From: Alisma plantago-aquatica
Lineage: Eukaryota; Streptophyta; Magnoliopsida; Alismatales; Alismataceae
Assembly (NCBI GenBank): GCA_963693085.1
Contig: OY856409.1
Coordinates: forward strand, 518,980,803-519,044,802
Direction: 5' to 3'
Length of the DNA: 64,000 nt
The stretch's first letter is position 1. Each line of letters starts with the position of its first letter. Positions 21,229-31,935 of the stretch are shown here, piece after piece. Made by a program: the position numbers and the translations under genes. The notes below the pieces were generated by a model that searched no databases, had not been told where the DNA came from, and was given only the letters and a program-made list of their open reading frames with translations.

Positions 21229-24200
21229 ATGGCTGACCATGATGAGCATGATGTCCATGATGAGCATGAAGTCCATGATGAGCATGCTGTCCATGACGAG
21301 CATGGCGAGGATACTAATGTAAGTTCTAAAAACATATCCTGTATTTCTATAAAATTCATTATCTTCTAGTTATGTCATATATCCTATATTTCTATATTGG
21401 GCTAATTTAGTGTGTTTATTTTTGTCAAATTTTAGGTTGATGATGCACCTGTACCCACTGAAGCACTGGAGCAACTTGATGCGCAACACCAAACACTTAA
21501 CAAGAAAAGGGGCATCACTCTGTTGAAGAAGTTATTAGCGCTAAGTGGTAGTGGATCCAAATTGGTGGTGGAGTTTGATAATGGAGGAAATCCAATTGGA
21601 GTGAACCACAATAATTTTGTAAACTATCTTGGGTGTACCACTCGGAGCCATTGTGGTGTTAAGTATGATAATTGGCATAAAGTTCCTCAAGGGAAAAAAG
21701 ACTTGATATGGAAGGATTTATGCGTGAGTTATTATTATTTGCAATTCTATTTTGTAGATTACAAATTCTATTATTTGCAATTCTATTTTGGATACTAGTT
21801 AATAACATTTCTATTTTATAGAATCTGTTTGCATTAGATGAGAAGTTGCATCGTAAAAATGTGATGCAACGCGCTGGAAAGATGCTTAGGAATTATAGGA
21901 CAAATATGAACAGAGAATACATAAAAGAGGGTGATAAGAAGAAGAAGTCAGCCCTTGAACAATGGAACTTCTTGGAAAAAGAAGATTGGGACAATTTTGT
22001 TGCTTCAAGAAAATCTGAAGAATTCAAGGTATTAGGCGTCACTCCCAATTTAATTAATATACATTGTATTCACCTATTCAAGATTAACATTTAGTGCTAC
22101 TAACCAAATCATTAATGTGCATACTAACTAGGCCCTCAGTGACGCACAAAAAGCAAGGCGTGCACTGAATGTGCATGACTACACTATGGGTCCAAAAGGC
22201 TATGCAAGCGTTCGCCAAAGACTACAGGCGGAGTCTGCGGCTACTCAGCAGTCTGCTCAGGAGTCTGCTCCTACTCAGGAGTCTGCCACACCCATGCCTC
22301 ACCATGATATCTGGATAGCTGGCAGGCAAAATAAGAAGGGTGAAATAAAGAAGCATGAACTGCTGAGGCGGCTGCAAAAATGGTAAAATACAACTCTTAG
22401 AGAAATCGTTTGAATATTAATTTTTTGTGGTGTTAACTTACCAATTTCTGTTTATGGTGATTAGCGGGAGCTGCACGAGCAGAGGAAACAAGGCATGTTC
22501 ATCCCTCAGGGCACAAGGGATGAATTGACAGTTGCTCTGGGTAACCCAGAGCATCCTGGACGTGTTAGAGGTGCCGGCGCTGGTGTTGGCATCAAAGTAT
22601 TCTTTGGGCCATCCCAGCGCAAACCCAGAGCGGGACTTTCTCAAGAAGAGGTAACCTATTCTTTTTTTAGAATGTTACTACAAAAGGAAATTCATTAATA
22701 AGAAGCTAATGTTTCTTTTATCCATGTATAGGAGAATAAGAGAGTTGAGGATTTAGTTGCTAAGAAGGTCAATGATGTAGTTGCTAAGAAGGTCAAGGAA
22801 GAATTGCTGCGGTGGAAGGCATCTCAGGCTTCCAATACGCCTATGGCGACCCACTCTTCTCCTGATGCACAGACTGCGAGTAATCCTGGAGACCCATCGC
22901 CTAGCACGTCTGCTGTAAGTATTGTTTATGACATTGTAGCTAGTCTTTTCAAGATGATATGTTTTCAAGATGATATGTATATATGTATAATATTATTTAT
23001 GTAAATTTGTAGGCATTGAAGCCATGCCGCTTAAGAATGCAAGACTACGTTGTTGCAGAGGCGCAGGCTTACCCGTCCCTTCCTGGGGCAATGTTTCACA
23101 GGACTCCAATGCCACAGGGCTACGTTCGTGTCAGCCCGATACGTGTGTTACCCGATTGGAGGGAAGTTGCGTTGCCATATGCCCACCCAGATATTGATAC
23201 ACTTGGTGAGGCAGAAGGCGGGGTCATATTGTGGCCCAAAGCAGATGTCGTCTACACGACTGAAATTTTAAGATAAATTTACATTGATTTAGACTGTTAA
23301 TGTGTATATATGATGTCAACTGATCTGAAATTATATGTACAGGTTAAAAAGAAGACATCAGGAGCACCTAGGCCTCCACCTCCAATTCCCGCATTACCCG
23401 ATTGGGTTCCAACTGACCTAACATACCCGTTAGGTCCTGCTTGTAGGGGAATGGCATGTTGGCTACGGGCACATAATATACATTGCCCTATAATTATTTC
23501 TTTAGATGCAGATTATGCAGGTCAATCATACGATAGCTCTTTATTTATACAAGATATTATTGAGCTGTTTATGTATGATTGGCTGAATACATCAATGATA
23601 GAGACATGGATAAGGTGAGATCTTGTTTATACATCCATATACCTTGTGTAAGATCTGGTGATCTGGTTTCTTATATATTAATGCATACGCCTATATGTTT
23701 TGCAGCTACTTAGTCGAAGATCATTGCAAACAATTTGCATTTGATCGTGTGGGATTTTTGATTCCATCATTGATTAGTTTGGTAGCTAAAGACCCTGATA
23801 ATGTTTAATAATACTGTATAGATGCTTTTACAATTTTTGGTCAGCAAAAGAAGACGATAATAATAGCTCCATTCAATGTCAAGTAAGTTTACTTTATTTA
23901 TAATTTGGACTTAAGAAAATTCCATTTTTATTTTGCATTTTGAGTTATTAATTGTTAACTTCTTACCTCTAGCGGTAGACATTGAGAGTTACTAGTTATT
24001 GTCCCCAGGACATTCACCGTTTATTATCTAGATCCTGCGGGGAGTACATTGAACCCTAAAATTGGACACATAATGAGAATGCCATTATTCTGGTGAGAAA
24101 TATTTCATTTTTATATCCGTTAACATCTTTTATTACATTACTATTTACTTATGCAATTTACTGTGTTATATTAACATGTAGGGGTTTAGATGCATTCAAA

Positions 24201-24697
24201 AAGGCTGGAGGAAAGGTCCCAAGGAAAAAGAACCAGCCAATAAATTGGGAGAACGTACAAGTAAGTTCCCGACTCCTCGACTCCAATGTATATATCATTG
24301 ATGTGAATTGTGTTTAGTTGTATTATTTTGTATGTTTCAATTTATAGTGTGCTACACAAGACAATGGCTGGGCATGCACATACTATGTGATACGATTTAT
24401 GCAGATGATTATCAAACATGCCGCATTGGACATCGATAGCATACATGAGGTATTATATATAGTCTCATTAGTTAGTATGAAATATATCAATCTTATTTTT
24501 ATATTATTACTTATATATATACATCATTCTCTTTGCAGGTGTTTAAAACTGACCACACTATAGGTAAACGCTTAAAAAATATACATGCTCCATATACGAT
24601 GGAAGCATTAAATGAAGTAAGAGAAGAATGGGCAAAAGCCATACAAACAGTGGCAACTGTAAGATATAATTGGGATGTTGATAGCGATAATGAATGA
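21229..24697 (+). pseudogene. CACTA second gene: Transposase_24-like region joined to Ulp1-like protease, 13 exons, broken
   Basis: Exons inferred from GT/AG borders and reading frame: 21229-21318, 21436-21723, 21822-22028, 22132-22382, 22465-22650, 22732-22914, 23013-23276, 23343-23614, 23706-23882, 23973-24092, 24182-24260, 24348-24449, 24539-24697. Exon 1 is a His/Asp/Glu repeat (VHDEH units). Exons 2-6 match plant transposase Ptta/En/Spm-type Transposase_24 (WNFLEKEDWDNFVASRKSEEF; GNPEHPGRVRG). Exons 8-13 resemble a Ulp1/C48 cysteine protease with catalytic His (GRH, 23980-23982), Asp (YYLDPAG), Gln and Cys (TQDNGWACTYY, Cys at 24375-24377). Damage: exon 4 is one base out of frame (the other frame gives AEAAAKM), exon 7 has no clear donor site, tandem TAA TAA stops occur at 23806-23811, and TGA replaces the Trp after the catalytic His (23983-23985). 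Confidence 0.8.
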
Positions 24698-24950
24698 TAC
24701 TTTGTAAATGAATATTTCTGAATGTTAATACATGTATTTGAATGTTTCTATATGTGTGAATGTGAGAATTGAATTGATGTCTAAATGTATGTACTTGTGT
24801 GAAATTTTCCTTGTGACTTTTGCAGGTTTGCGGCCTGTTTGTAGGCTGATATCAATGGATGTCGTAAACCTGCAGTTCAGAAAACTGAACTGCAGGTTCT
24901 CATCCTGCTGACCAGCCACAGCAGGCCTGCAAACTGATATGAAAAAAAAA
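24698..24950 (+). other. 3' flank of the CACTA second gene, with hairpin
   Basis: No coding seen. It contains a perfect 13-bp-arm hairpin at 24868-24897 (ACCTGCAGTTCAG, loop AAAA, CTGAACTGCAGGT). The flanks GTTTGCGGCCTG and CAGGCCTGCAAAC are also roughly complementary, so a larger fold of about 100 bases is possible. It could act in transcript 3' end formation; this is inference. Confidence 0.6.
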
Positions 24951-24954
24951 TATA

Positions 24955-25512
24955 AATAGGCGTCGGTTATTTATAGAAAACCGTCAGCAAAGACATACAT
25001 CGTCGGTTATTTGATAAAAACCGACGCCTAATAGTACAAACAACCCGACCGTGCAGGATAGCACGGCCGTGGTGGAAAAGGCGTCGGTTATTCATATAAA
25101 CCGACGCCTATAGTACTAAACATGGCCGTGCAGGGAAGCACGGCCGTGTCGTCTTGAAGTATAGGCGTCGGTATTTTAGTATATAACCGACGCCAAAAGT
25201 GTTCGCGCCACAGAAAATGGCGTCATCTAGGGAACTTTATGTGTCGGTTATCTACTAAAAGACCGACGCTATATTCTATATAGGCGTCGGTTGTTTAGTA
25301 AATAACCAACGCAAAAAGTGCCCTAGATGACGCCATTTTCTGTGGCGCGAACACTTTTGGCATCGGTTATATACTAAACGACCGACGTCGATAGAATAAA
25401 TAGGCGTCGATTAAAAAACCGACGCCGAAGTGTTCGACCTTTAGCGGCGCCCACATAGGCGTCGGTCGGAAACCGACGCCAAATGGGGTTAAACGACCGA
25501 CGCCAAAGGCCG
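24955..25512. repeat. CACTA-2 right subterminal hairpin array
   Basis: About nine GGCGTCGGTT/AACCGACGCC pairs, starting near 24958, 25001, 25078, 25162, 25241, 25279, 25360, 25401 and 25455. Two GC-rich palindromic spacers with GCACGGCCGTG cores lie at 25045-25072 and 25124-25150. The array also contains a large inverted repeat (25174-25377). Confidence 0.85.
25174..25377. repeat. Large inverted repeat within the right array, 38-bp perfect core arms
   Basis: 25195-25232 and 25321-25358 are perfect reverse complements (core TTCGCGCCACAGAAAATGG on the left). Near-perfect pairing continues outward through the TTAGTATATAACCGA blocks to arms of nearly 60 bp, with about 90 bp between. Confidence 0.92.
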
Positions 25513-25526
25513 TTTCTGTAGTAGTG
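25513..25526 (-). repeat. CACTA-2 right terminal inverted repeat
   Basis: TTTCTGTAGTAGTG, reverse complement of the left terminus, followed by the TGA target duplication at 25527-25529. Confidence 0.95.
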
Positions 25527-25529
25527 TGA

Positions 25530-25735
25530 ATTAGAAGTCCAAGTCTCACTGGATGTGGATCTAGAGACTACCCTCAAGACTTGCCATGCTAATATGGAGG
25601 GGAAATGTAAAGCAGTTCTTGCCTTTTCCAGCCTATGATGCAACATTTAGATGGAAAGGAACCAAAGGATACATAGCGACAAGTCTACTGTGGAGAAAAA
25701 AATGTTAAGAAAAATTATGAAGGGGTTAAAGTTAG
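25530..25735 (+). pseudogene. LINE-A ORF2 C-terminal tail
   Basis: After the CACTA element the LINE resumes: KAVLAFSSL, then MERNQRIHSDKSTVEKKMLRK, with stops at two positions where the family has Tyr/His or Trp. This matches the (W)xERNxRI block that ends plant LINE ORF2 after zf-RVT. No RNase H domain follows. Confidence 0.7.
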
Positions 25736-25865
25736 ATTATCTTATTAGTTTAACTCATTGTTTCTTTGTTTCTTTTTGAAGTTGTAAGGTTGTAGCGTGG
25801 GGCTACATGTATTATCTAACCCCCTATGTCTTGTAGGATGAAATTGGAATAAAATTTAGTCAGAA

Positions 25866-26434
25866 TCCGATAGGACATACATAATTACATATTCAGTTAT
25901 ATATATATATGTATGTAACTATATACATATATATAACTCAATAAAGAATAATGTGGTTGGGAGCCAAGTTTGAACTATACAAACAAGTATTCTTCGATTT
26001 ACCACCCTTTACGGTGTGTATATATATGTGTGTGTGTGTGTATGTATACATACATATACACACATATCCACACCCACCTCCCCCATCACTGAGTTAAATA
26101 GTACAACTAATATTACCATTGCGACCAAGAGAGCGGACTGATTCTTTTTAGTTCATTGTTTTGATGATATCATGTTGACATAATTTTCAGTCCGACTAGT
26201 TCAATCATGGTCCAACCATCAAAGTGGTTCTAATACCATTAGCTGGAATGAGGTCACTTCTTGGTACATGAAATCCATTTCATGAAGCAAGAACTCATTC
26301 AAATAGTGAATGGTGGCTACCAAAATGAAGGCATCCTTCACATTACAAAAAAGTAGAATATATAGCAACCGCCCAACAAACAATTCGCTCAAGGTCTCAT
26401 TCTCTAATATAGAAGACAACTTGATGTTTAAACC
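25866..26434. repeat. Spacer with TA and TG microsatellites
   Basis: TA-rich runs at about 25898-25937 and a TG/TATG tract at about 26017-26066. No coding seen between LINE-A and the Gypsy array. Confidence 0.8.
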
Positions 26435-29400
26435 TGTAACAACCCATCACACAAAGCAAGATTACTCAAAACTCAAACAAAATAATCTGCTAATAAAACA
26501 CATATTCTAAAAATAGGAGCAAACAAAACCAATTAAACATTCCAAACACGTCCAAGAACATTTACATAGAAGCCCAAGATCATGTATATGTTCATATATT
26601 ATGCCAAGTATCTTTTACAACTACTCTATGGCCTTAACCACATCATATACATAAGAAGGACATTATCCACATATGTCACATGTACAAGCATCAGAATGCT
26701 ACCAAAACCCATTTTGATTGAAACATAGTATACAAACTTTCTCACCCGAACCTGAGAGTACTTGGATGACTCTAGGAGATACTAGACATATAAAAACCTT
26801 CTATAAGGTCCATCGCCATAGATCCTCCTCACTTCCACAAGTCTTTTTCTGCTGCTTCCGGTCACCTAAAAAGATGTGGTGACCCACAAGGTGAGACCCA
26901 TGTCCCAGTGAGAGATATAACTTTCAACACCTCTTATTGATTAAATAAAGTCATATTATTAAAACAAATTAAGAACACTAAATATAAAACTTCCTTAAGA
27001 GAAGACTTAATCAGAGTCTTATTCATAGGATTGCAAGGTTTACATTATTATAAGAAGATCAAGAGTAGTTAACATCATGGGCATAACCATCATTATGAGT
27101 CTAACTAGCATCATGAAAATAGCTAACTGTATTAGTCTATATAACATGATAAGCATATTCTTCATCATAAGTACAATTACCAACATAAATACAACTATAA
27201 GTATGAGCATGATTAGTAGTATAAGAATCTCTAATTATAGAGGCATGGCTAGCAGTATAAGCATAGTTAACAACATGAGACAGTTAACATCATAATCATA
27301 ACCAACACACAATGCATCTACTCAACATAAGCATGGATACTTCTCTTATTGCACTATACATCAACTATATGTGAAAAGAGAAAAAAAGGGTTATCACCCA
27401 ATGTGAAGCACTGTGTATAACCATAAACAAATCTTCTACACAACTATATTACATCTTTTATTACCACACTGAGGATTTGAGTCATACCACTCAAATCCAA
27501 CTGACCACTTCTAAGTCAAAATCAGTGCCATACAAGATCTCAGAAGAGAAGGAATCCAAGATCTTCTCCCCACTTGGTCAGTATGAGTGAACACCACAAT
27601 GACATATCAATCAAAGTACTACCAACGACATATAGACAAGTTGAAAACACCTAGCTTGCCTTGGTACAGGTCAATACGCTAGACACCAGGGTACAAAACC
27701 CTGCCACCAAGGTACAACCACAATTGTCCTCCAATCACATCAAGTATAGAATCACCGAGACATGACCATAGAAGTTCTCACACCAAGGTATGACCATGGC
27801 CATACTCAAAACACCTGGGGTCAAGATGGCAAGGACACATAGTCACTTGCACCTCACATACTCAAAAGTGTGTGCTCCGAGTTTCCTTTAGGAATACTCA
27901 TTTCACCATCCATCAAGTCCTGACACTGGAATAGGTCTATGTCCAGGGAAACTACATGATTAGGGTTTCACTTGATTAGTTAATGTCAATTAGGTGAATT
28001 AAGGTTGCATCAAACAAGTGTACATACAACCTTAATTCATTTCTAGCAAGCATTAATATAGAGCAACTCCAAAAGATATAAAATGTATGAGGTATAAATC
28101 TTGTCACATTACCACATAATATCAATTCTTATCACATAAGCAAGAAGATCACACCTCAATTAGGGCTAACCATACGAAAGGGTCATTAAGACCATCACAT
28201 CATAATCACCTGCAAGAACATTAATATCTTTCAACACCTTAAAATAAGGTTCAATAGACCATCACCATACTTGTGATACACAGGTTAAGCACAACATACC
28301 ATTAAGAAGCTTATGATGTTCATATGACAACACAATGGGGTTATCTTAGTATTAATAGCATTCCTTCATCATCATATCATCACACAAGAAGGCTAGGTAG
28401 AAAACAGATCAAAAACCCAAAGTGAAACCCATCATTTGAAAAACATCAAGGACCATCGTTTGTCATGCAAGCAGTGTCTAAGGGCTTCCTATACCAAAGG
28501 GAAGTCATGCACAAGATTAGAAAACATCCAAGAAGGTAAACCACCAAAAAACTAGCACCTATGCTCAAACCCAAAGGTAGGATATTTCTACTTAGAACTC
28601 AGTTTTAGAGCAAGAACTAGCACATGCAAGATATAACTAAGAAATAACCATGGATAAAGTTATATAACTCACTTATAGGAAGAAGAAAAAGATCCAAACA
28701 ACAAGGTATCTTGAGCAAAATAGGGAGTAACCCTAGCCCAAGCACTCCACATGGACAAGCAAGCTCCTTCTCTAAGAAAGAGAAAAAACCCTAGGTCAAG
28801 GAAGCAAGAAAGAGGTGTTATTTAAGCTCTAGAGCACGATCCCCCATGGAACACCATGGAAACGACCAAGAAGAAGGAAGAAGGAGGTAGAATAGCAAGA
28901 AAAAAATGAAGGAAAGAAGGGATAGCTTGCTTTCTTAGGTCAAGAACAAGCTTAGAAAGCTCCACAAGCTCAAGGAGAGGGTCGATCTTAACCCTAACCA
29001 CACATGAAAGGAGATCAACCACCTTATTCTACCTTTGGCACCTTATTATCTAACAAAAAATGAATGATGAAGATATAGAAAGTAAGGAAGAGAAAGGGGG
29101 TCAAAAGGGTTTGTTTACATGCTAGAGGGAAGGTATAAAAAGCTAAGGGTGAGAGGGGAGAGAAGGTTAATGTGTCCTACTAGGTTTTCCATGTGCCCAT
29201 GTCCTAAAAGGTCACATCCATGCAAAGAAGCAACTCCATCAGTTGTGTGAGTCTTCAGGTCTAATGGATGTTGGCTTCCCAGGGTGACCATTGAGTTTCA
29301 AAGCATGGTGACCAATGGTTTTGGAACCCTAGGTCACAAGGGTGAAAACCATTGTTTGAGCACCTCTTTAGATAAACCACCAACCCAAGGATATCTAAGA

Positions 29401-29852
29401 GGGGAAACCATTGACCTTCACACATATACTGACCTTGAAGGAGCCACAATCGGATCCCATCCAACCAGGAATACCATCGAGTTATGGCCTCCAAGATAGC
29501 TCATCTATGAGGGCAAAACCCTAACTCAACCTTAGATAGATGTCACCATCAAACCAAGGTGCATCTAGGCACCCCAAGGTACAAATAACTCCAGAATGAT
29601 ATGAAAACATGTAAGGAACAAAAACCATGTGACAAATTAGAGGATAACCATAGATATGGGTGAATTATAGAAAAGTCCAAAACAAGCATAAAATTGCATA
29701 ACTTGCTCAAACAATGTCCAAACTGGACCAAATTTGAAACTTAAGCTTGTCACATGATATAAAAGCAAATAAAATGGTTATTTTAAGGTTTTAAGCACTT
29801 AATTATGGTAAGAAAGAATGTTCAACCAAAAAGCAAGATCAGGGGCCTTACA
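26435..29852 (-). repeat. Gypsy-1 LTR 1 (3' end of the array), 3,418 bp, internally deleted
   Basis: Runs from TGTAACAACC at 26435 to ...GGGGCCTTACA at 29852 on the plus strand. It aligns with LTR 3 (38351 onward) at its start and with LTR 2 at its end. It lacks about 1 kb present in LTR 2 (equivalent to about 32600-33605), with the junction near 28398-28404. Confidence 0.8.
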
Positions 29853-31935
29853 ACCATAAACCCCTAACAAGGATTTTGCCCCCAAAATCCAAGGCATGCA
29901 AAGAGGGTTACCTCCTATGAACCTCATCCACAAACCACCACATGGTTACTTACATACCATTATGACGCCACAAATTTCTCATAGAAAGCATGTTCTTATC
30001 CCTCAACTCATGTAGGTGTTATATTGTTTCCATATAGAAGCCTCCACATAAGAAACATCCTTTAGAGACTCCACCTCCTTTGTCTGTATCACTTGTTTTG
30101 TATCAGGGTGACACTTCCTCAACCATGGAATGTAGAAGATGTTGTCCAACCTATAAAACTCTTGTAGTGACTTCTAACTCAGAACTTTAGCAGTCGTCCT
30201 GAACTATTTCCACCTGTTGCTGAATCATCATGTCCCTCATCATCGTTTTCGATATCAACACATCACTCATAAGCCATACTTTCTTGATTTTATCAGTCAT
30301 GGAATGTCCTATATCTCCTACCATATGTAACTTCACAAGGTGTCATATCTATGCTCCTCTGATGGTTGTTGTAGTAAGCTCTCAATCAATTAGGTGGGTA
30401 TTCCCTAACTATCAAGAACTATAAGGCATATGTTCATATAAGATTCTCCAATCATTTGAATGGTTGAATGACTATCTATCTTCCATGTAGGACTATGCTG
30501 AATTTTCATTATATCCTTATATTTATAGGTTTCTAATGTTTCTTATTGACTAGATGACAATTGTACACTTGACCATATTCATGCCATATCTTGTTCCATA
30601 CTTGGCTGCCATTACACATTCCTCAACTTATGATACATATGTGTATTTACCGGATACATCACATGTATCATAGATGAATCTCCTTGAGTACTATCTCACT
30701 CACACCATCAACATATGGCACCATTGTATGGTTGTAGAATCATACACTATCTTGCCACCTGACCTATGGAAGATATCATGCTCTCTGCTTTTCTACTCTA
30801 CTCTGATGTCCTGCATAATGGTATCATTCACTTGTACTTCTCTATCATGCTGTAGCAGTGTTGATTTAACTTGTAGATGTGTCCACGATCCTGCCAATTG
30901 AGAGGCTTCCAACTGTACATCTTCATGCTGAAGTAATGCTTGTATGTCTTATTTCATGACACGTCGAATAACATAACCATGTCATGTCTGCAAACGTTGA
31001 AAAAGATGACTTCCTAATTGACCTTATATTGTATCGACACATATACCAAACTGTTCCTTGAAGGATTACAAAGGGTTATGTATCCTTCCCTTTGTTCTGG
31101 AAACACTAACACTAGCACACTTGTCAAATTCTTCTTCAACATGTAGAAAGAGCATTGTCACCAATGCTGACTGCTGTCATTCCATACAAGAAGGAACGCC
31201 TCTCCTAGTCAAACTTGTTAGGGGTAAGGCAACAACGTTGGCATTATGAATGGATAGTGTCCTTCTAGGCTTAAGAAGATTTGAATCTCAGTCGGTGTTT
31301 GGGGCTGCTCCCACTCCAACACTATCTTCACCTTACATGGATTTGCACAACCTACTTAGTAGACATACTATTACCCCAAGAAGACACTTTAGTCACCTCA
31401 AACTCAATTTTGCTGAACTTGACACACATTCACTGCTGCTTGAACACTCCTAGGTTTTAGAGGAGATGTTGTCCATGCTGCTGACCATCTTAGAATTACA
31501 TCGAGATGTTATACAAAAAACTTCCCACAACTCATAAGTACATGACCTGAGCACTCTGTTCCTCAAGTCCATCAATGTTATCGATGAATTGGTTAGTCTA
31601 AATGGAACAATCATGAACTTATAATAACCATGCAACTTATGTCATCCACTCTGATTCTTATCTGATGATATCCCATCCTCAGGTCTATCTGAAAGATCAC
31701 TGTAGCACCTTTTGACTGATAAAAAACCATCTATATGTAGTAGTGGTCTAGTCCAGTTGTTAGTATCCCATATACATCACCACAGAATCACTCTTCTTCT
31801 TTCCAGACAACACTTGGAGGATCTCAACATACAACTCTCTCTATCTAAGGGGAAAGAAATACCAGGAAGTTTTATCTGATAAACATCTTCTAACTCACAT
31901 ACTACTGGTACACACCTAGATACTAGGACTCATCA
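29853..31935 (-). pseudogene. Gypsy-1 pol remnant, copy 1 (RT, integrase, chromodomain)
   Basis: Read right to left in shifting minus frames: GATVIFQIDLRMGYHQIRIR and YYKFMIVPFRLTN...MDLRNRVLR (Gypsy reverse transcriptase, 31450-31910), a LQVKSTLLQHDREVQVND block and MYHKLRNV...QPSMEQDMA (integrase zinc-binding region, about 30480-30960), and IFYIPWLRKCHPDTKQVIQT with the following chromodomain-type stretch (about 29880-30160), ending FWGQNP next to the LTR. The RT Asp-Asp motif is not preserved. No functional product is possible. The upstream gag and protease part is deleted. Confidence 0.8.

Larger units (their letters stand above)
18349..25526 (+). mobile_element. CACTA-2: complete CACTA (En/Spm) element, 7,178 bp
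   Basis: Both ends carry the same 14-bp terminal inverted repeat CACTACTACAGAAA, flanked by TGA on each side. Inside are hairpin arrays at both ends, a GC-rich leader, a long inverted repeat, a TNP2 C-terminal remnant, and a multi-exon second gene with Transposase_24-like and Ulp1-like parts. The transposase gene is mostly deleted, so the copy could only have moved with help from another element. It lies inside LINE-A, whose coding resumes directly after the right TGA, proving the insertion. Confidence 0.95.
14800..25865 (+). mobile_element. LINE-A: non-LTR retrotransposon, interrupted twice
   Basis: Decayed plant LINE whose ORF2 blocks run in order on the plus strand: endonuclease N-terminus (14813-15046), endonuclease rest (15724-16190), reverse transcriptase (16440-17728), zf-RVT (18085-18345) and the C-terminal tail (25530-25735). 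A 5'-truncated second LINE sits inside the endonuclease, and the CACTA element 18349-25526 sits after zf-RVT. The 3' end is placed near 25865 from an AATAAAATTTAG end; no clear poly(A) or target duplication is seen. Confidence 0.75.

Noticed and set aside
27077..27295. Ile/Ser/Met-rich open frame
   Set aside because: Lies inside Gypsy-1 LTR 1; the pattern comes from ATA/CAT-rich repeats.
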